NCBI GenBank assembly: GCA_963575745.1
Contig: CAUYUJ010008147.1
Location: 360,248 to 424,247, forward strand
Reading direction: 5' to 3'
DNA: 64,000 nucleotides
Origin: Prorocentrum cordatum
Taxonomy: Eukaryota > Sar > Dinophyceae > Prorocentrales > Prorocentraceae
Part shown: positions 45,349 to 59,168 of the stretch, in pieces
How the letters are laid out: each line of letters opens with the position of its first letter
Numbering within the stretch: the stretch's first letter is position 1
Translations under genes and position numbers: made by a program
The notes under the pieces: model-generated
The model's input: only the letters and a program-made list of their open reading frames with translations
The model's database searches: none
What the model was told of the DNA's origin: nothing

Positions 45349-45521
45349 AGGAGGAGAAACACGGACGACCACCACCGAGAACCCATCAGTGGGGGGCCGA
45401 CCCCTGGGCGGTGGCACGCCCGAGCGTCACCCCAATGCAAGATGACGCTCAGGCGTGCCACCGCCCAGGGGCCAGCCCCTCACCGATGGGTTCTCGTTGG
45501 CGGCGGTTCACGTTCCTCCTC
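45349..45521. mobile_element. Foldback element with arms of about 80 bp
   Basis: The best arms are 45376-45430 and 45442-45496. They are complementary at 49 of 55 positions, and all six differences are transitions. Weaker complementarity extends outward to 45349 and 45521. The loop is about 11 bases. No coding capacity or clear target duplication is visible. Confidence 0.75.
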
Positions 45522-45784
45522 GGAGAGCCCCCCAGGTTTGGTTAGTCCCTCGAGGGCAGGCCCCGACCAGGCCTAGATCCCCCCTTTTTCTTTTGTCTGG
45601 TCAGGGTTTCCCTCCTTGGAAAAGTGCCGGGGCGCGGGAGGGTGTCTCCTCCATCCTCGATCGAGGACCAGGGTCTTCAAAGCGTTTTTCTGCAAATAGA
45701 TAGGCTTGCCTACATGAGTCCTTGCTCAATGCGGACACAACTGCTTCCTTGTACCCCCTATTTTGCCCTTGCACGGGCTAACTT

Positions 45785-46110
45785 TCCGCATGGCTTCCTC
45801 TGTATTCGCATCGCTTCCTCTGTTTTCTGCATGGCTTTCTCTGTAGCCGCTTGGCTTCTTCTGCTATCCGAATGGCTTCTGTAACCGCAAAGCTTCCTCT
45901 GTACTCGCATGGCTTCCTCTGCTACCCGGGTAGCGTAGAGTAGTGCAGAGCAGGTTAGGGTAGGGTAGGGTAGGTTCGAGTAAAGTAGAGCAGAGCAGAG
46001 TGGGGTAGACGGTAGAGTAGGGTTGAGTAGTATCGGTAGATCAGGGCAGAGTATCTAGTAGAGTAGAGCATGCGAGAGTAGAGTAGTTTGGAGTAGAGCA
46101 GAGTAGGGTA
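45785..46110 (+). repeat. 21-bp tandem repeat followed by GAGTA pentamers
   Basis: Seven units of CGCATGGCTTCCTCTGTACT type (45785-45930) precede degenerate GAGTA/GGGTA pentamers (45935-46110). The GGGTA part is pentameric and not telomeric. Confidence 0.8.
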
Positions 46111-46430
46111 GGCCCATTTTTTGGCACTACCGCGTCGACTGGCCGAGTGGTCGTTGGCGGTGCTGAGCTGCAGGGGCGTCGGCCATTTTCTGAGGCGTTG
46201 CGTGGGGCATGATGCCGGGGCTGTTCGCCTGGATCTCTTGGGAGTTGTCAGGGGAAGCGGTCGCTTTTCACGGGGCGGCTAGCTGTGTGGTGCATTGTTG
46301 GACTTCGGGTGCCTTCGTCGGGGTTTGCTGGTCGTGGATGCTCACTTTGGGGCTCGTCGATGGGGCGCAGGGGACTTTGATGCGGCGGTGTTGGGGTCTC
46401 CTGGCAGGTGTTGCCAAAGCCTTTTGGAGG
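46111..46430. other. No supported gene
   Basis: A mixed-composition spacer between the pentamers and the 11-bp repeat block. Confidence 0.4.
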
Positions 46431-47490
46431 CAGTTTTGAAGCTTCTTGAGGCCTCGTCAGGGCCGTTTGGGTGCCTTGAGGGCCTGATTTTGGACCTCTC
46501 GGGGGCTTCTTGGGACTTCTGGGTGCTTCTTGGGAGCCTGCTGGCGGTCTCGCAGGGCCCCCTGGGGTCGGAAAGCTTCAAATGTCATTTCGAGTTCCCT
46601 CTCTGGGGGCGTCTTGGAGCCCTCTTGGGCCGTCTTGGAGCCCTCTTGGGGCCTCTTGTGCGCATCTTGGGTGCATGTTGGGCCATCTTGGGGCGATCTT
46701 GGGGGGCTCTAGGGCCGTCTGAAGACCAGCCTGGGCGTCTTGGAGCAATCTTTCGGCGACTCGGGGCCCCTTGGACCGTGTCGGGGGCGCCTCGGAGCCT
46801 TCTTGGCGCGTTCCTGGAGCGCTCTGGGAGGCCTGGAAGGCAGCCCTTTTGGGTCGTCTTGGAGCCCTCTTGGGCTCTCTTCGGCGCATCCTGGGGGCAT
46901 GTTGGGCCATCTTGGGGCGATCTTTGGGGGCTCTTGGGCAGTCTTGGACGCTGTGAACCTCCGAACGTCGTCTATGCCAGAAATGCACGTTTTCCCAAGG
47001 ACCTGAGATGATTTGTTGCTTGTTGGGGCCTTTTTGGAGGGCCTCTTGAGGCTCTCTTGCAGCTTCTCGGCGGCGTCTAGGGCCGTCTGGAGACCAGCAT
47101 GGGCGTCTTGGAGCAATCTTTCGGCGACTCGGGGCCCCTTGGACCGTCTCGGGGGCGTCTCCAAGCCTTCTGGGCGCCTTCTGGAGCGCTCTGGGAGGCC
47201 TGGAAGGCAGCCCTCTTGGGCAGTCTTGGACGCTGTGAACCTCCGAACGTCGTCTATGCCAGAAATGTACGTTTTCCCAAACGATTATTGCTTGTAGGGA
47301 CCCTCTTGGAGGGCCTCTTGAGGCTCTCTTGGAGCTGCTCGGCGGCGTCTAGGGCCGTCTGGAGACCAGCATGGGCGTCTTGGAGCAATCTTTCGGCGAC
47401 TCGGGGCCCCATTGGACCGTCTCGGGGGCGTCTCGGAGCCTTCTTGGCGCGTTCCTGGAGCGCTCTGGGAGGCCTGGAAGGCAGCGCCGA
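46431..47490 (-). repeat. 11-bp repeats in a higher-order array of 270-370-bp units
   Basis: GGGCGTCTTGGAGCAATCTT recurs at 46733, 47101 and 47373. TCTATGCCAGAAATG recurs at 46971 and 47253. Unique cores alternate with GGCCGTCTTGG-type repeats, as at 10.7-12.1 kb. Confidence 0.8.
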
Positions 47491-47797
47491 GGAGGAAAAC
47501 CATCTCTGAGCCGCACTGGCCGTGACCTGCTCGGGGTACTTTTCGTCCTGGAGCATCCAGAAGCCGCCCCGCGCGCGCGAACTATACATATTGTTAACCA
47601 GTTATTGGAGATCTTAGCACGCCTCTGGCCCGGTGGGCCGGCGGCGAATATGATGATAGTTCAGGGTCGGGTCGGGTAGGGCAGAGCAGACCAGAGCAGT
47701 GTAGAGTAGGATAGATGGTAGATCAGAGATGGACATAATTACCCCAGTGCGACCCTACCTAGAAGTTGGACCCCCTAGGAAAGCAGCATTAGTTACT
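47491..47797. other. No supported gene; degenerate GAGTA pentamers from 47665
   Basis: The DNA is mixed, then becomes short pentamer-like repeats (GGGTCGGGTAGGGCAGAGCA) leading to the CTATG array. Confidence 0.5.
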
Positions 47798-48072
47798 ATG
47801 CTATGCTATGCTATGCTATGCTATGCCATAATATGCTGCGCTATGCTATGCTATGCTATACTATGCTATGCCATGCTATGCTATGCTGCGCTATGCTATG
47901 CAATGCTATGCTATGCTATGCTAAACTATGCTATGGCATGCTGCGCTGTGCTATGCTAAGCTATGCTATGCTATATTTTGCTATGCTAAGCTGCGCTATG
48001 CTATGCTATGATATGCTATGCTATGCTATTCAATGCTATGCTATGCTATGCTGCGCTATGCTATGCAATGCT
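47798..48072 (+). repeat. (CTATG)n pentamer array, left part
   Basis: CTATG pentamers occur with occasional CTGCG, CAATG and CTAAG variants. The array is interrupted cleanly at 48073 by an inverted-repeat element and resumes at 48266. Confidence 0.95.
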
Positions 48073-48265
48073 CGGGTCGGGCGAAAGGGGGGGTTTGGGA
48101 AAGGGGGGGTTACGACATCTGCTGCATGCAGCTGGTTTCGGCCCCGCCGCCGGGCCCATTCCTCGATACATGGGCGCCTCCCCGCGCCGGGAGGCGCCGG
48201 GAAAATCAGATACGTGAGCTGATTCTCAACCCCCCCTTTGCTATCCCCCCCTTTCGCCCGGCCCG
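48073..48265. mobile_element. 193-bp MITE inserted in the pentamer array
   Basis: Terminal inverted repeats of about 38 bp (48073-48111 and 48228-48265) start CGGGTCGGGCGAAAGGGG and, on the other strand, CGGGCCGGGCGAAAGGGG. The inside holds a 10-bp perfect stem (GGCGCCTCCC, loop CGCGCC) and a GCTGCATGCAGC palindrome. Because the flanks are satellite repeats, the target duplication cannot be read. Confidence 0.85.
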
Positions 48266-48780
48266 ATATGCTATGCTATGCTTGGCTATGTTATGCTATG
48301 CCATGCTATGCTATGCTATGCTAATGCAGCGCTACGCTATGCTAAGCTAAGCTAAGCTAAGCTAAGTTAACCCCCTAGGCAGAACCTAGGTTGGGAATTA
48401 CACCCATGCTAATGCTTTGCTTTGCTGTGCGTTGCTTGTGCTTTGCTTTGCTGTCGCTGCTGTTGCTTTGCCTTTGACTTGCTGCTATGCTATGCTATGC
48501 TATGCTATGCTATGCTGCGCTGTGCTATGCTGTGCTGTGCTGTGCTGCGCTATTCTATGCTGTGCTACGTTATGCTGCGCTATGCTATGCTATGCTGGGC
48601 TATGCTATGATCTGCTATGCTGCGCTATGCTATGCTACGCTATGCTATGCTATGCTGTGCTCTGCTATGCTAAAGCTCAGCGAAGCTAAGATGAAGGTAA
48701 GCTAAGCTAAGACAAACCTGAGCTAAGATGAAGCTAAGCTAAGCTAAGATGAAACAAGCTGAGCTAAGATGAGATAAGCA
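48266..48780 (+). repeat. (CTATG)n pentamer array, right part, ending in AAGCT pentamers
   Basis: CTATG units continue, with a spacer at 48366-48480 that contains CCTAGGCAGAACCTAGG, a motif that recurs near 48890. At the right end the unit changes to GCTAA/AAGCT. Confidence 0.85.
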
Positions 48781-48894
48781 ACGCTAAGCTAAGGGGACGT
48801 AACTGGGGGAACCGCGGGGCGGATACTGGGGGAACCACCCGGGGCGGTTTCCACTGCCCGCCCCTTTAAGAAAGAGAGTAAGAACCCTTCTAGG

Positions 48895-49170
48895 CAGAGC
48901 CTAGGTAGGGAATAAAGTAGAGTAGAGCAGATCAGAGTCGAGTAGAGCAGGGTGGAGTAGTAGAGTAGAGGATATGATAGTGTAGTAGGGTGGAGTTGAA
49001 TAGGAGTATAGTAAACTAGATTAGGAATCTAATATAACATGGTCGAATAGTGCAGAGTAGAGCAGGGTAGGCTTAGGGTAGGGAGTATGTTGGGGTAGAG
49101 TAGAGCAGAAGGGGGTAGAGTAAGGTAGACTGTAGATCTGAGTCGGGCAGAATAGAGTATAGAATGGAGT
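48895..49170 (+). repeat. (GAGTA)n degenerate pentamer array
   Basis: GAGTAGAGCAGAGTAGGGTA-type words run with no frame of interest. This closes a block of about 3.3 kb of pentamer DNA begun at 45935. Confidence 0.85.
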
Positions 49171-49915
49171 AGAAGCCACCCCAGTTTCAGTCTACTCGAG
49201 TCCACTCCCCGTCCACGTCGTTTCAGTCCTCTGATCTTTTTGGAGTTTGCGCTTGCCGATATTGTGTGTTGCCTCCAGGAGCCCAGAGGGTCCTCCAGAG
49301 GCCTCTGGGAGACCTGTGGGTCCTGCCCCTTCCCTCTTTCTCCTCTTCCTCCTCCTTTCCCGTCCTCTCCCTCCCTCGTCCTCCTCCTCCTTCCTCCCTC
49401 GTCGTCCTCCTCCTGCTCCTGCCTTCTCTCCATGATCGAAGGGGCTGCTATGGGCGGGGCAGGGATGGAAGCAACATGACCACCAGCTCGCAATGACTGG
49501 CACAACCCTGCCGAAAGGGCGAAAGTCCAAGCCAGCCGCTATGATTTATCTCCCTCCTTCCTCCTCCGCCCTTCCTCCTCCGTCTCTCCCCCCTCCCGCG
49601 CCCCTCCCCCCGCTCGTGCTGCTTGCTCTTCCCAGAGTGCTTCGCTTTGTCGCGCCGCAGGCGCGGGGACCGGGGGATGCCAAAAGGGAAGGCGCCAGGG
49701 GAAACAGTGCGCTAGAGTCAGGCGATCGCAAACATGGACTAAGGGAGCGTGGATTAGCGACGGGTTCCGTTTCCATGGGAAATCGCGGATTCCCGCCGCC
49801 GAACGAGGCGGCATCGGCCGCATTTTGGGAAGGGCACCTCGCCAAATCCATGAATTTGGCGACCGCGCGCCAAATCCATTGATCGCTAATCCATGTTTGC
49901 GCGCCCCCGATAGAG
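49171..49915. other. No supported gene; CT-rich tract and a small hairpin
   Basis: Positions 49330-49430 are CTCCTC-rich. At 49840-49885 two CCAAATCCAT words surround TTTGGCGACCGCGCGCCAAA, a near-perfect hairpin. GGATTAGCGA (about 49751) recurs inverted at about 49883. Confidence 0.5.
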
Positions 49916-50069
49916 GATGATGGGCGTGTTTTCCACCACCACCACCGTTAGTTGGAGGGGGGAAGGTCCTCCTCCTCCTCATCCTCCTTCTCGCCCTCCT
50001 CCTCCTCCTCCTCCTTCCCCCTCCAACTTCTGGTGGTGGTGGTGGTGGTGGTGGAAAACAGGCTCATCA
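49916..50069. mobile_element. Foldback element with (GGT)n-ended arms
   Basis: The left arm (49916-49946) reads GATGATGGGCGTGTTTTCCA then CCACC repeats. The complement of the right end reads TGATGAGCCTGTTTTCCACC. The interior is CCTCCTCCT. The match is clear outside the triplet part, so it is more than a simple-repeat coincidence. Confidence 0.6.
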
Positions 50070-50151
50070 GAGGAGGGCGAGTGCAGACAGCGGTAGTTGG
50101 CCTTCGGACGCAGCTTGGACAACTGGTGCGTGTGGACCTCCGGAGTCAGGT

Positions 50152-50352
50152 GCAACGATAGGGGGGGATGGCATAGGGGCGGATGCATCGACCCCCAATT
50201 GCCCATTGATCGCCGATAGGGGCCCGATAGCCCCACCCCGCCCAGGAAGGTGCGAATTCACTATCGGGGTCCTATCGCCGATCTATCGACGATGTATCGC
50301 CGATTCCAGGTCGATGCATCCCCACCTATGCCCATCCCCCCCCTGTCGTTGC
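50152..50352. mobile_element. 201-bp foldback element
   Basis: Outer arms (50152-50193 and 50309-50352) share GCAACGATAGGGGGGGATGG, then GGATGCATCGACC, with a few differences. Inner arms (50208-50230 and 50261-50283) match at 20 of 23 positions. Nearly the whole element can fold. No coding capacity. Confidence 0.75.
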
Positions 50353-50640
50353 CCCTCAGGGAGGGCGACCAGGGAGGGACCGCTTCTGAGCTGCCATGGT
50401 CGGCACTGAGATGCGCCTGAGGAGGGCTTGCGTGCCTGCCGTTGCAATGCCATCATTGTTCCGAGGAGCAATAGACACAGAAAGCACGGCGTCACGGCAA
50501 CAGAGAGTAGCAGCACAGAGATCTGGGGAGAAGCGGTATCGGTATCTTTTTTGTTCCCCCAGTCACGCACTGATTGATTCTAGAGGCTCGCGGCTCCCGC
50601 CGTTCCGCCGACCCCGAAGAAGGGAGAGCGAAGGGGCGAT
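50353..50640. other. No supported gene
   Basis: A short stretch of mixed DNA between a foldback element and the next GAT array. Confidence 0.4.
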
Positions 50641-53310
<2,670 letters not shown>

Positions 53311-54360
53311 GGAGCCTGAGCAAGATGATGAGGATGAGGGTGAGGATGGAGTTGGGGATCATGATGATGCATGTGAGGATGGTATGCTGCAAATGAAGGG
53401 GGGGGGCTAGCATATAGAGACACAGTACCGGGATGAACAAGAGGGCGAGGAGGAGGAGGAGGAGGAGGAGGAAGAGGAGGAGGATGAGGGGGAGGAGGAG
53501 GAGGGGGAGGAGGAGGATGAGTTGGAGTTGAATTTGGTTTGGATGAGGAGGAAGAGGATGAGGATGAGGAGGAGGAGGAGGAGGAGGAGGAGGAGGAGGA
53601 AGAGGAAGAAGAGGAGGAGGAGGAGAGGAGAACGAGGAGAATGAGGAGGAGGAGGGGGTAGATGCGGAGGACGAGGAGGAGGAGAAGGAGGAGGAGGAGA
53701 AGCAGGAGGAGGAAGAGCAGGAGAAGTTGGAGGAGGAGGAGGAAGAGCTGGAGGAGGAGGAGGAGGGGGAGGAGGACGAGGGAGACGAGGTGGAGGGAGC
53801 GGAGCAGGGGGAGGAGGGGAAGGAGGACAGCGAGGAGGACGATGACCCTAAACGTCTTAACAGTGATTCGTTATTGGCAAAGAGGATCTGCGGCAAAACA
53901 CTCCGCCCCTCCGAGGCACTTCATCGAGCTGCCTGACCGCCCGTGGATCTCGCATGTCCACGACGCGTACGGGACTGCCAACGCGTTTCTGTCGGCGGCG
54001 GCAAAGGCTGCGCCGCCCAGCCGAGAGAAGGAGGAAGATGCTGAGGAGGAGGATTAGGAGGAGAAGGTGGAGGAGGAGGAGGAGCAGAGGAGGACGATGA
54101 GAGGGAGGGAGGGAGGGAGGGATGGAGAGAGAGGAGGAGGAGGAGGAGGAGGAGGAGGAGGAGGAGGATGAGGAGGAGGAGGAGGAGGAGGAGAGGGTGG
54201 AGGCGGAGGATGACAAGGTAGGGAGGAGGGAGGGCCGAGGGGGGAATCACGATGCAGGCGAGAGGCTGCGCCGTCTTGCTTGGAGGAGGAGGAGGAGGAG
54301 GATGAGGAGGAGGAGGAGGCGGCGGAGGAGGAGGAGGAGGAGGAGGATGGGGAGGAGGAG
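53311..54360 (+). repeat. (GAG/GGA)n purine tract with a non-repeat island
   Basis: GAG, GGA and GAA triplets dominate. An island at 53845-54010 (around GCCTGACCGCCCGTGGATCT) has ordinary composition and could be a coding remnant, but is too short to call. Confidence 0.85.
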
Positions 54361-55452
54361 GAGGCCCAGAGTAAATCCAGGACGCATCAACGATTCTGCA
54401 GTGCACCCTCCTGTTCGAAGCCCCCTCCTCACACGTCCCTATACAGTCCTTTCCACCCCGAAACGTGTTCACCGCCCATGCTCCTGGCCAAGGGGAGGCG
54501 CACCGAGGTATGGCTATACTTTTCCAGGAACCGTCCAGCGACCGCCCCGCTGTGAAACGCATCCGCTTTTCATCCGCGTAGCTGTTGCTCTCCTCCTCCT
54601 CCTCCTCCTCCTCCTCCTTCCTCCTCCTCCTCCTCCTCCTCCTCCTCCTCCTCCTCCTCATCCTCCTCCTCCTCCTCCCCAGGCCTTCTCGGCAGACCGC
54701 CACAGCCGTGGCGTTTTTGCGCGATCCGCAGAACTTCGGGTCAACTTTGTTGAGGACGTCTCAAGCTAGAAACACATTTTGGAAACGAGCCAGCCACCTT
54801 ATCGGTAATTTGCCGGAAGCCGTGCAGGCGAATTCAGGCGGCGCACATCCACCCCTCCGTATAGCTGCTGGATGCTGTCACCGTTCGGGCGGGCCGCTTC
54901 TCCTCCCTCTCCCTCCTCTGCTGCCTTCCTGCTCCCCACCTCTCGCGCCGCCGTGGCGCCGCCTGGGCCGCCGCCGCCGCGCGCTCTCAGTTGGCGCTTC
55001 CAGTTTCTGCTGGCACCGCCTCGGCAGTCGTCAGCATCTTGGTTGCCGGCTCTGGCAGACTTTGGCTGCAGCCCACGCGTTTCGGCGCGGCCCCGTGCGG
55101 GCTTCTCGTGCTTTCGCCTGGACCATCCCGGTCCAGCATCTGGCTGGCGCCAGTCCCCTGCATCAGCGCCTGACGTTCGCGGCAACGTGAAGAACAACCT
55201 GATGCTCCCGCTCCTGCAGTCCAGCAGGCCCTTTTCCTGTTGTGCTGGTTCACCTTGCTCTTCGCACTTCCAGCGGCAGCCCTGGCTTCGGTCCCTCGGT
55301 GTGGCCGTGATGCCGTCCCGCGTTCACTGCCAGGTCACTTCAGCCCCGGCTGGCCGCTCAGGCGCGCTCATCCTGAAACTCTTTCAGCCGTGAGTGCCCT
55401 CCTCCTCCCTCCTATCCTCTGCGGCCGCTCCTTCCCCCCGCACGCCCTCTCT
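54361..55452. other. No firmly supported gene; (CTC)n at 54588-54675
   Basis: A CTC array is the reverse-strand counterpart of the GAG arrays. From 54700 to 55400 the DNA is mixed and open frames exist on both strands (for instance plus 54872-55393), but none has a motif or boundary I can defend. Confidence 0.45.
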
Positions 55453-55607
55453 TACGCCCCCTGAGATCCCTCAGCTCAGCGATCTGGCCCCTCGAGCGTC
55501 TCCATGGCGACTGGGGAGGCGAGGATTACTGACCTGATGGGTTTCGGTGTTCTGGCACACCGAGCTGAGGGGTCAGATCGCTGAGCTGAGGGATCTCGGG
55601 GGGCGTA
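55453..55607. mobile_element. Inverted-repeat pair with 34-bp arms
   Basis: Arms 55453-55486 and 55574-55607 are complementary at 33 of 34 positions, with GATCCCTCAGCTCAGCGATC on the left. Weaker complementarity continues inward for about seven bases (CCCCTC / GAGGGG). The 87 bp between include GTCTCCATGGCGAC. It could be a small MITE or a transcribed hairpin. Confidence 0.75.
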
Positions 55608-55732
55608 TCTCTTGCAGCCGGACAGCTCATTTGTCGCGTGTCCCCGACAAGTCGAGCGCCCGTGCGGATCGCCTCCTGCCGTGCTGCGGCGTAGACTGTG
55701 CGCGGCGCTCGGTGGAGAGCCGCATTTTGAAG

Positions 55733-55788
55733 ACAAGATTCAAGCCGTTACAAAGGTGGATCCACCTTTGTAACAGCTTGAATCTTGT
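55733..55788. repeat. 56-bp near-perfect palindrome without spacer
   Basis: The arms of 28 bp meet at GGATCC (centre 55760/55761) and pair at 27 of 28 positions. The core is ACAAAGGTGGATCCACCTTT. Such a palindrome can extrude as a cruciform or give a tight RNA hairpin. Confidence 0.95.
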
Positions 55789-56129
55789 GCAGCAGATGTG
55801 CGCATCGCTAGGGGTAAGTCGGGCCTGTCCCTCTACAGGAGGACTATTCAAAAATAGTAAGAGAATAGTACAGGAACGTTTTTTTTTTGACTTTTTTTGC
55901 CCATTTGGGGGGGTATCTTTGAATTATGTTTTACTATTTGCCCAAAATCCCCCTGTATGGGGGACACGCCCGACTTAACGCTAGGGCGATAATCGCATTT
56001 TGGAAGCCACCGGCTTCGATCCTTGTGAGTGTTGGAGTTTGCACGGTTCAGGGCAGTCAGTTGACAGTACGTTTCAAGCGAAAGGACCAGAGGGTGCGAC
56101 CGGAGGGAGTTTTCATAACGCAGAGGGAT
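55789..56129. other. No supported gene; T-runs
   Basis: An AT-richer stretch with T-runs at 55880-55900 and CCCATTTGGGGG (55900-55912). No frame I can defend. Confidence 0.4.
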
Positions 56130-56282
56130 GGATGATGAAGATGAGGAGGAGGAGAAGCGTGATGATGATGGTGATGGCGATGACGATGGTGATGACGACG
56201 ACTACGCCGACGATGACGACGTCGACGACGTCGAGAACGACGATGATGATGGCGATGGTGATGACGACAACGAGGATGCTGA

Positions 56283-56338
<56 letters not shown>

Positions 56339-56763
56339 TGGATGGTGCTGATGATGCTGGCGATGATATTGTTGTGGTGATGCTGGTACTGATGGTACGA
56401 TGTTGATGGTGGTGTTCATGATGATTTTGATGCTGATGGTGACGATGAGGATTGATGACGATGATTACGACGATCATGATGATTATGATGGTGACGACGA
56501 TGTTGCTGATGGTGCTGATGCTGATGCTGATGATGCTGATGATGATGATGATGATGATGCTGATGATTGGGTGGTTACACTCATAAGAGCTGTTCTTCGT
56601 AGTGATCGGCAAGTAATTTACAAGCTGTTCAGCTGAGCTGCTTCGGCCGCTTACCTGCTTTAAGTCTTGTGAGATACTCTCGCCTGCGATGCCAGCTTTG
56701 CAAGGGCAGGGCGAGGCGGAGGGAAGATGATGATGATGCTGATGATGATGATGTTGCTGCTGC

Positions 56764-56810
<47 letters not shown>

Positions 56811-57439
56811 CGGATGATGCTGATGGTGAAGACGATGGTGATGCTGCTGCTGATGATGATGACGATGAGGCTGATGGTGACCATGGTGGTGGTGATGATG
56901 ATGACGATGGCAATGCTGCTGATGATGCTGCTGCTGATGATGATGATCATTGAGGCTGATGACTATGATGCTGATGATGCTGCTGCTGATGATGATTGCT
57001 ATTCTTACTTGTATCATGACCGCTAGTAGTATCATTGGGATTGCTAGTATTATTGGTATGCTGGCGAGATGAGATGATGGTGATGCTTTGATGGTAATGA
57101 TGATGCTGATGTTTATGATCATGATGATGCTGATGCTGATGATGATGATGGTGCTGATGACGACGATGATGCTGCCACGGATGCTGATGCTGATGCTGAT
57201 GCTGATGCGGATGCTGCTGATGATAGTCCTGATGTTGATGAGCATGGTGATGCAGCTGATGATGTCGATGCTTCGGCTTCTGATGATGATGATGCTGCTG
57301 CTGATGCTGATGATGATGATGACGATGATGATGATGATGCTGATGATGATGATGCTGATGATGAAGCTGATGATGATGATGCTGATGATGATGATGATGA
57401 TGCTGATGCTGCTGATGATGATGATGATGCTGATGATGG

Positions 57440-57490
<51 letters not shown>

Positions 57491-58399
57491 GGAGGAGGAG
57501 GAGGAGGAGGAGGAGGAGGAGGAGGAGGAGATCATATGTCGGAGGAAATGGACGAGGAGCAGGAGGAAGAGGAGGATGCGTACGAGGAGGAGGAAGAGGA
57601 GGAGGAGGATGAGGAGAGGGTGGGCCTCGACGAGGATGACAGGAAGGAGGAGGAGGAGGAGGAGGAGGAGGGGGAGGCATGGAAGAGGGAGGCATGGAAG
57701 GGGGTAGGAAGCGGAAAGAGGGGACTGGGAGGAAGATAGTAAGCGGTGGGCGGCAGGAGAGAGGAGGGAGGAGGAGAAGGGAGGAGGAGGAGGAGGAGGA
57801 GGAGGAGGAGGAGGAGGAGGAGGAGGAGGAGGGGGATATGGAGGAGGAGAAGGAGGCGGAGGATGTTGATGATGCTGAGGGGGAGGAGGAACCGGATGGG
57901 GATGGTGCTGATAAGTATTATGCTGATGATGCTGCTGTTGCTACTGCTGATGATGCTGATTTTGATGATAATGCTGATGCTGTGATGATGCGGAGGAGGA
58001 GGAAACTGATGGGGATGATGTTGATGATTCTGATGAAGATGCTGATGGTGATGCTGCTGTTGATGATGATGCTGATGCCGATAATGATGATGCTTCTGCT
58101 GATGCTGCTGATGATGATACTGATGCTGATGACACTGATGCTGATGATGCTGATGAGGATGATGTTACTGATGCTGCTGCTGATGCTGGTGCTGATGTTG
58201 ATGATGATGCTGATGGTGATGACGATGACGCTACCGATGATGTGGCTGCTTATGATGGTAATGATGATGATGATGCTGATTGCGATAATGATGATGGTGA
58301 CGCTGCTGCTCATGATGCTGCTGATGATGATGATGCTGATGATGCTGATGATGATGATGATGATGATGATGCTGATGATGATGATGATGATGATGATGA

Positions 58400-58471
<72 letters not shown>

Positions 58472-59113
58472 ACTGATGATGCTGCTGTTGATGTTGACGT
58501 TGATGCTGCTGATGGTGCTGCTGCTGATGGTAATGATACTGACTTTGATGCTGCTACTGCTGATGATGATCATGATGATAATGATGATGCTGGTGATTGT
58601 GCTGATGCTGGTGATGGTGTGATGCTAATGATTGTGACGATGCTGCTGATGATGCTGCTGATTCTGATGATGGTGAAGCTGATGATGATACTGATGATGC
58701 TGCTGATGATGATGCTGATCCTGATGATGATTATGATGATGATGTTGATGATGATTCGGCATGTTATGATGTTGACGATGCTGCTGCTGCTGATGATGAT
58801 GATGCTGATGCTGATGATGATGCGGATGCTCATGCTGATGACAATCATGATGAGGAGGATGATGAGGAGGAGGAGGAGGGGGATGATAACGATGGCGGGA
58901 GTGATTCTACCGGGGGTCATGATCATGAATGTGGAGGTGACGAAAATGATAAGCGCAACACGGTAGGCGGAAGGAGACGGTAAGTGGTAGGCGGAATGAG
59001 TGAGGAAGGAGGAGGAGGGAGGAGGGAGTAGGACGATGAAGAAGAAGGGGATGATGAGCAGGAGGAGGTGGAGGAGGATGTTGATGAGGAGAAGGAGGAG
59101 GAGGAAAAGGACA

Positions 59114-59168
<55 letters not shown>

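Noticed and set aside
45955-45980. Telomere-like GGGTAGGGTAGGG
   Set aside because: The period is five (GGGTA), continuous with GAGTA pentamers, and does not match the seven-base plant-type telomere repeat.
46107-46128. Stretch resembling the leader core (TAGGCCCATTTTTTGGC)
   Set aside because: It has extra bases within the T-run, lacks the CTCAAG end, and lies at the edge of a pentamer array with no gene after it.
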